Origin: Streptomyces sp. NBC_00370
Lineage (GTDB): Bacteria; Actinomycetota; Actinomycetes; Streptomycetales; Streptomycetaceae
DNA: 64,000 nucleotides
Assembly (NCBI RefSeq): GCF_036084755.1
Contig: NZ_CP107968.1
Location: 1,116,001 to 1,180,000 of the forward strand
Direction of reading: 5' to 3'
In this document: positions 62,782-64,000 of the stretch, piece after piece
How positions within the stretch are numbered: position 1 is the stretch's first letter
Layout of the letters: every line of letters starts with the position of its first letter
Made by a program: the position numbers and the translations under genes
The notes under the pieces: generated by a model
The model's database searches: none
Told to the model about the DNA's origin: nothing
What the model saw: the letters and a program-made list of their open reading frames with translations, nothing else

Positions 62782-64000
62782 TTACGGAGCCGTGACCGTG
62801 AGGGCTCCGCGCCGGGGTACGGCGAAGCCCTCCAGGTCGTCGCGGGTCAACCCGGTCAGTACGGCGACCTCGTCGTCGTCGAGGGCCCCGCAGTCCAGAC
62901 CGCGCAGCAGATAGCCGCTGAGCGCCTTCGCCGTCGCCGGCTCGTCCATCACGTCGCCGCCCGTCCTGGCGGCGTACGCGGCGAGCCGCCCGGCGGCGGC
63001 CGACATGCCCTCGCGGTAGAAGGCGTAGACGGCCGCGTAACGGGTCGGCAGATGGCCCGGGTGCATGTCCCAGCCCTGGTAGTACGCGCGGGCCAGAGCG
63101 CGCCGGGTGAGGCCGTAGTGGAGCCGCCACGCCTCGTGGACCTGGGCGGTCGGGCCGACCGGCAGCACATTGGTCGAGCCGTCGGAGACCCGTACGCCGG
63201 TGCCGGCGGCGGCGACCTGCATGACGGCCTTGGCGTGGTCGGCCGCCGGGTGGTCGCTCGACTGGTAGGCGGCGCTGACGCCGACGCAGGCGCTGTAGTC
63301 GAAGGTGCCGTAGTGCAGTCCGGTGGCCCGGCCGCCGGCCGCCTCGATCATGCGGGCCACGGTCGCCGTGCCGTCGGCGGCCAGGATGGACTGGCTGGTC
63401 TCGATCTGGATCTCGAAGCCGATGCGGCCCGGCGCGAGACCGCGCGCCTCCTCGAACGCGGCCAGCAGCCGCGCCATCGCCGTGACCTGCTCGGCGTAGG
63501 TGACCTTGGGCAGGGTCAGTACGAGCCCCTCGGGCAGCGCGCCGGACTCCAGCAGCCCGGTGAGGAAGATGTCGAGGGTGCGGATGCCGCGCTCCCGTAC
63601 GGGCGCCTCCAGGCACTTGGGCCTGATGCCCAGGTACGGCGGCGCCGTGCCGTTCGCGAACGCCTCCTGGACGAGCCGGGCCGCGCGGGCCGCCGCAGCG
63701 TCCTCCTCGGCGTCCGGGCGGGGCCCGTAGCCGTCCTCGAAGTCGATGCGCAGGTCTTCGACCGGCTCGCGCTCCAGTTTGGCCCGTACGCGTTCGTGGA
63801 CGGGTCCGGCGAGTTCGTCGGACAGGCCGAGGACCTTCGCCAGCGACGCGGCGTCCGGGGCGTGTTCGTCGAGGGCCGCGAGTGCCTGGTCGCCCCAGGA
63901 GCGCACGGTGCCCGCGTCGAACACGTCGCCGGGCACGTAGACGGTGTGGACGGGCTGGCGGGTGCCGGGGTCGCCCGGGTAGCGCCGGGCGAGTTCCGCG
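62782..64000 (-). CDS. DUF6986/aldolase-type TIM-barrel protein (start beyond window)
   Basis: At least 405 residues; the frame runs through the right edge (residues PGTRQPVHTVYVPGDVFD before the GTG at 63936), so the start is outside. The protein has LRIDFEDGYG, LTLPKV, IQIETSQSIL, HYGTFDYSACVGVSAA and DMHPGHLPTRYAAV, a TIM-barrel pattern of the HpcH/CitE-aldolase kind (DUF6986). Metal acids are E and D in IDFEDG and IQIET. Function unknown; convergent with the ABC operon. Confidence 0.85.
   Translation of the reverse strand, partial: AELARRYPGDPGTRQPVHTVYVPGDVFDAGTVRSWGDQALAALDEHAPDAASLAKVLGLSDELAGPVHERVRAKLEREPVEDLRIDFEDGYGPRPDAEEDAAAARAARLVQEAFANGTAPPYLGIRPKCLEAPVRERGIRTLDIFLTGLLESGALPEGLVLTLPKVTYAEQVTAMARLLAAFEEARGLAPGRIGFEIQIETSQSILAADGTATVARMIEAAGGRATGLHYGTFDYSACVGVSAAYQSSDHPAADHAKAVMQVAAAGTGVRVSDGSTNVLPVGPTAQVHEAWRLHYGLTRRALARAYYQGWDMHPGHLPTRYAAVYAFYREGMSAAAGRLAAYAARTGGDVMDEPATAKALSGYLLRGLDCGALDDDEVAVLTGLTRDDLEGFAVPRRGALTVTAP

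Overview
The window is high-GC actinobacterial chromosome, almost certainly Streptomyces or a close relative. Evidence: strong third-position GC bias, frequent GTG and occasional TTG starts, and Streptomyces-type families (TerD, DUF4865, Rv1733c-like, DUF6986-like, orphan HATPase). I see no rRNA, tRNA, CRISPR array, insertion sequence, integrase or phage gene. Functions are read from motifs; no database search was possible.

Region 1 (about 0.2-15.5 kb) is a compact biosynthetic locus. A leftward, partly overlapping gene set encodes an alpha-oxoamine synthase, an AT-(degenerate ACP)-ACP-ACP-KR-DH megasynthase, an Sfp-type phosphopantetheinyl transferase, a double-ketosynthase protein, a membrane protein, a PlsC-type acyltransferase and a small hypothetical protein. 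The layout recalls PUFA-synthase and heterocyst-glycolipid ketosynthase systems split into separate polypeptides. The oxoamine synthase suggests release of the acyl chain by decarboxylative condensation with an amino acid. Diverging to the right are an ECF-like sigma factor, an EmrB-type exporter and a stand-alone acyl-CoA carboxylase epsilon-like subunit. Together they read as carrier activation, malonyl supply, chain assembly, amino-ketone release, possible acylation, export and local control: my main candidate for an undescribed system (a sphingoid-like amino lipid is the inference).

Region 2 (15.5-22.4 kb) holds small regulator/effector units: MBL hydrolase with a divergent TetR regulator around a clear inverted-repeat operator, YceI protein with a divergent HxlR regulator, NCS2 purine permease, TOPRIM protein, FkbM-type methyltransferase and DedA membrane protein.

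Region 3 (22.4-31.5 kb) has a leftward run lnt - NUDIX - short-chain dehydrogenase - fused aminodeoxychorismate synthase, then an O-antigen-ligase-like membrane protein, a PH-like membrane protein, a glutamate-racemase homologue and an HpnB-like glycosyltransferase.

Region 4 (31.5-46.9 kb) carries a tandem TerD protein, a Pro/Gln-rich protein, an Rv1733c-like protein, a beta-helix protein fused to an AAA+ ATPase, a polytopic alpha/beta hydrolase, a DeoR regulator, an SRPBCC protein, a sigma-like protein with a membrane anchor and exported domain, a cysteine-synthase/desulfhydrase homologue and several small proteins.

Region 5 (46.9-56.8 kb) has a ROK repressor facing a probably leaderless MFS gene, a NarL-type two-component pair, a repeat-rich intergenic island, a geranylgeranyl-reductase-like flavoprotein, an M20 peptidase, a P-loop kinase-NUDIX fusion and two small genes. 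Region 6 (56.9-64 kb) is a sugar-uptake locus: ROK kinase, divergent LacI repressor, Tat-type lipoprotein and two ABC permeases without a local ATPase, ending in a gene cut by the window edge.

Many convergent pairs are separated by near-perfect GC-rich hairpins (676-710, 15524-15563, 45662-45705, 54901-54949) that look like bidirectional terminators.
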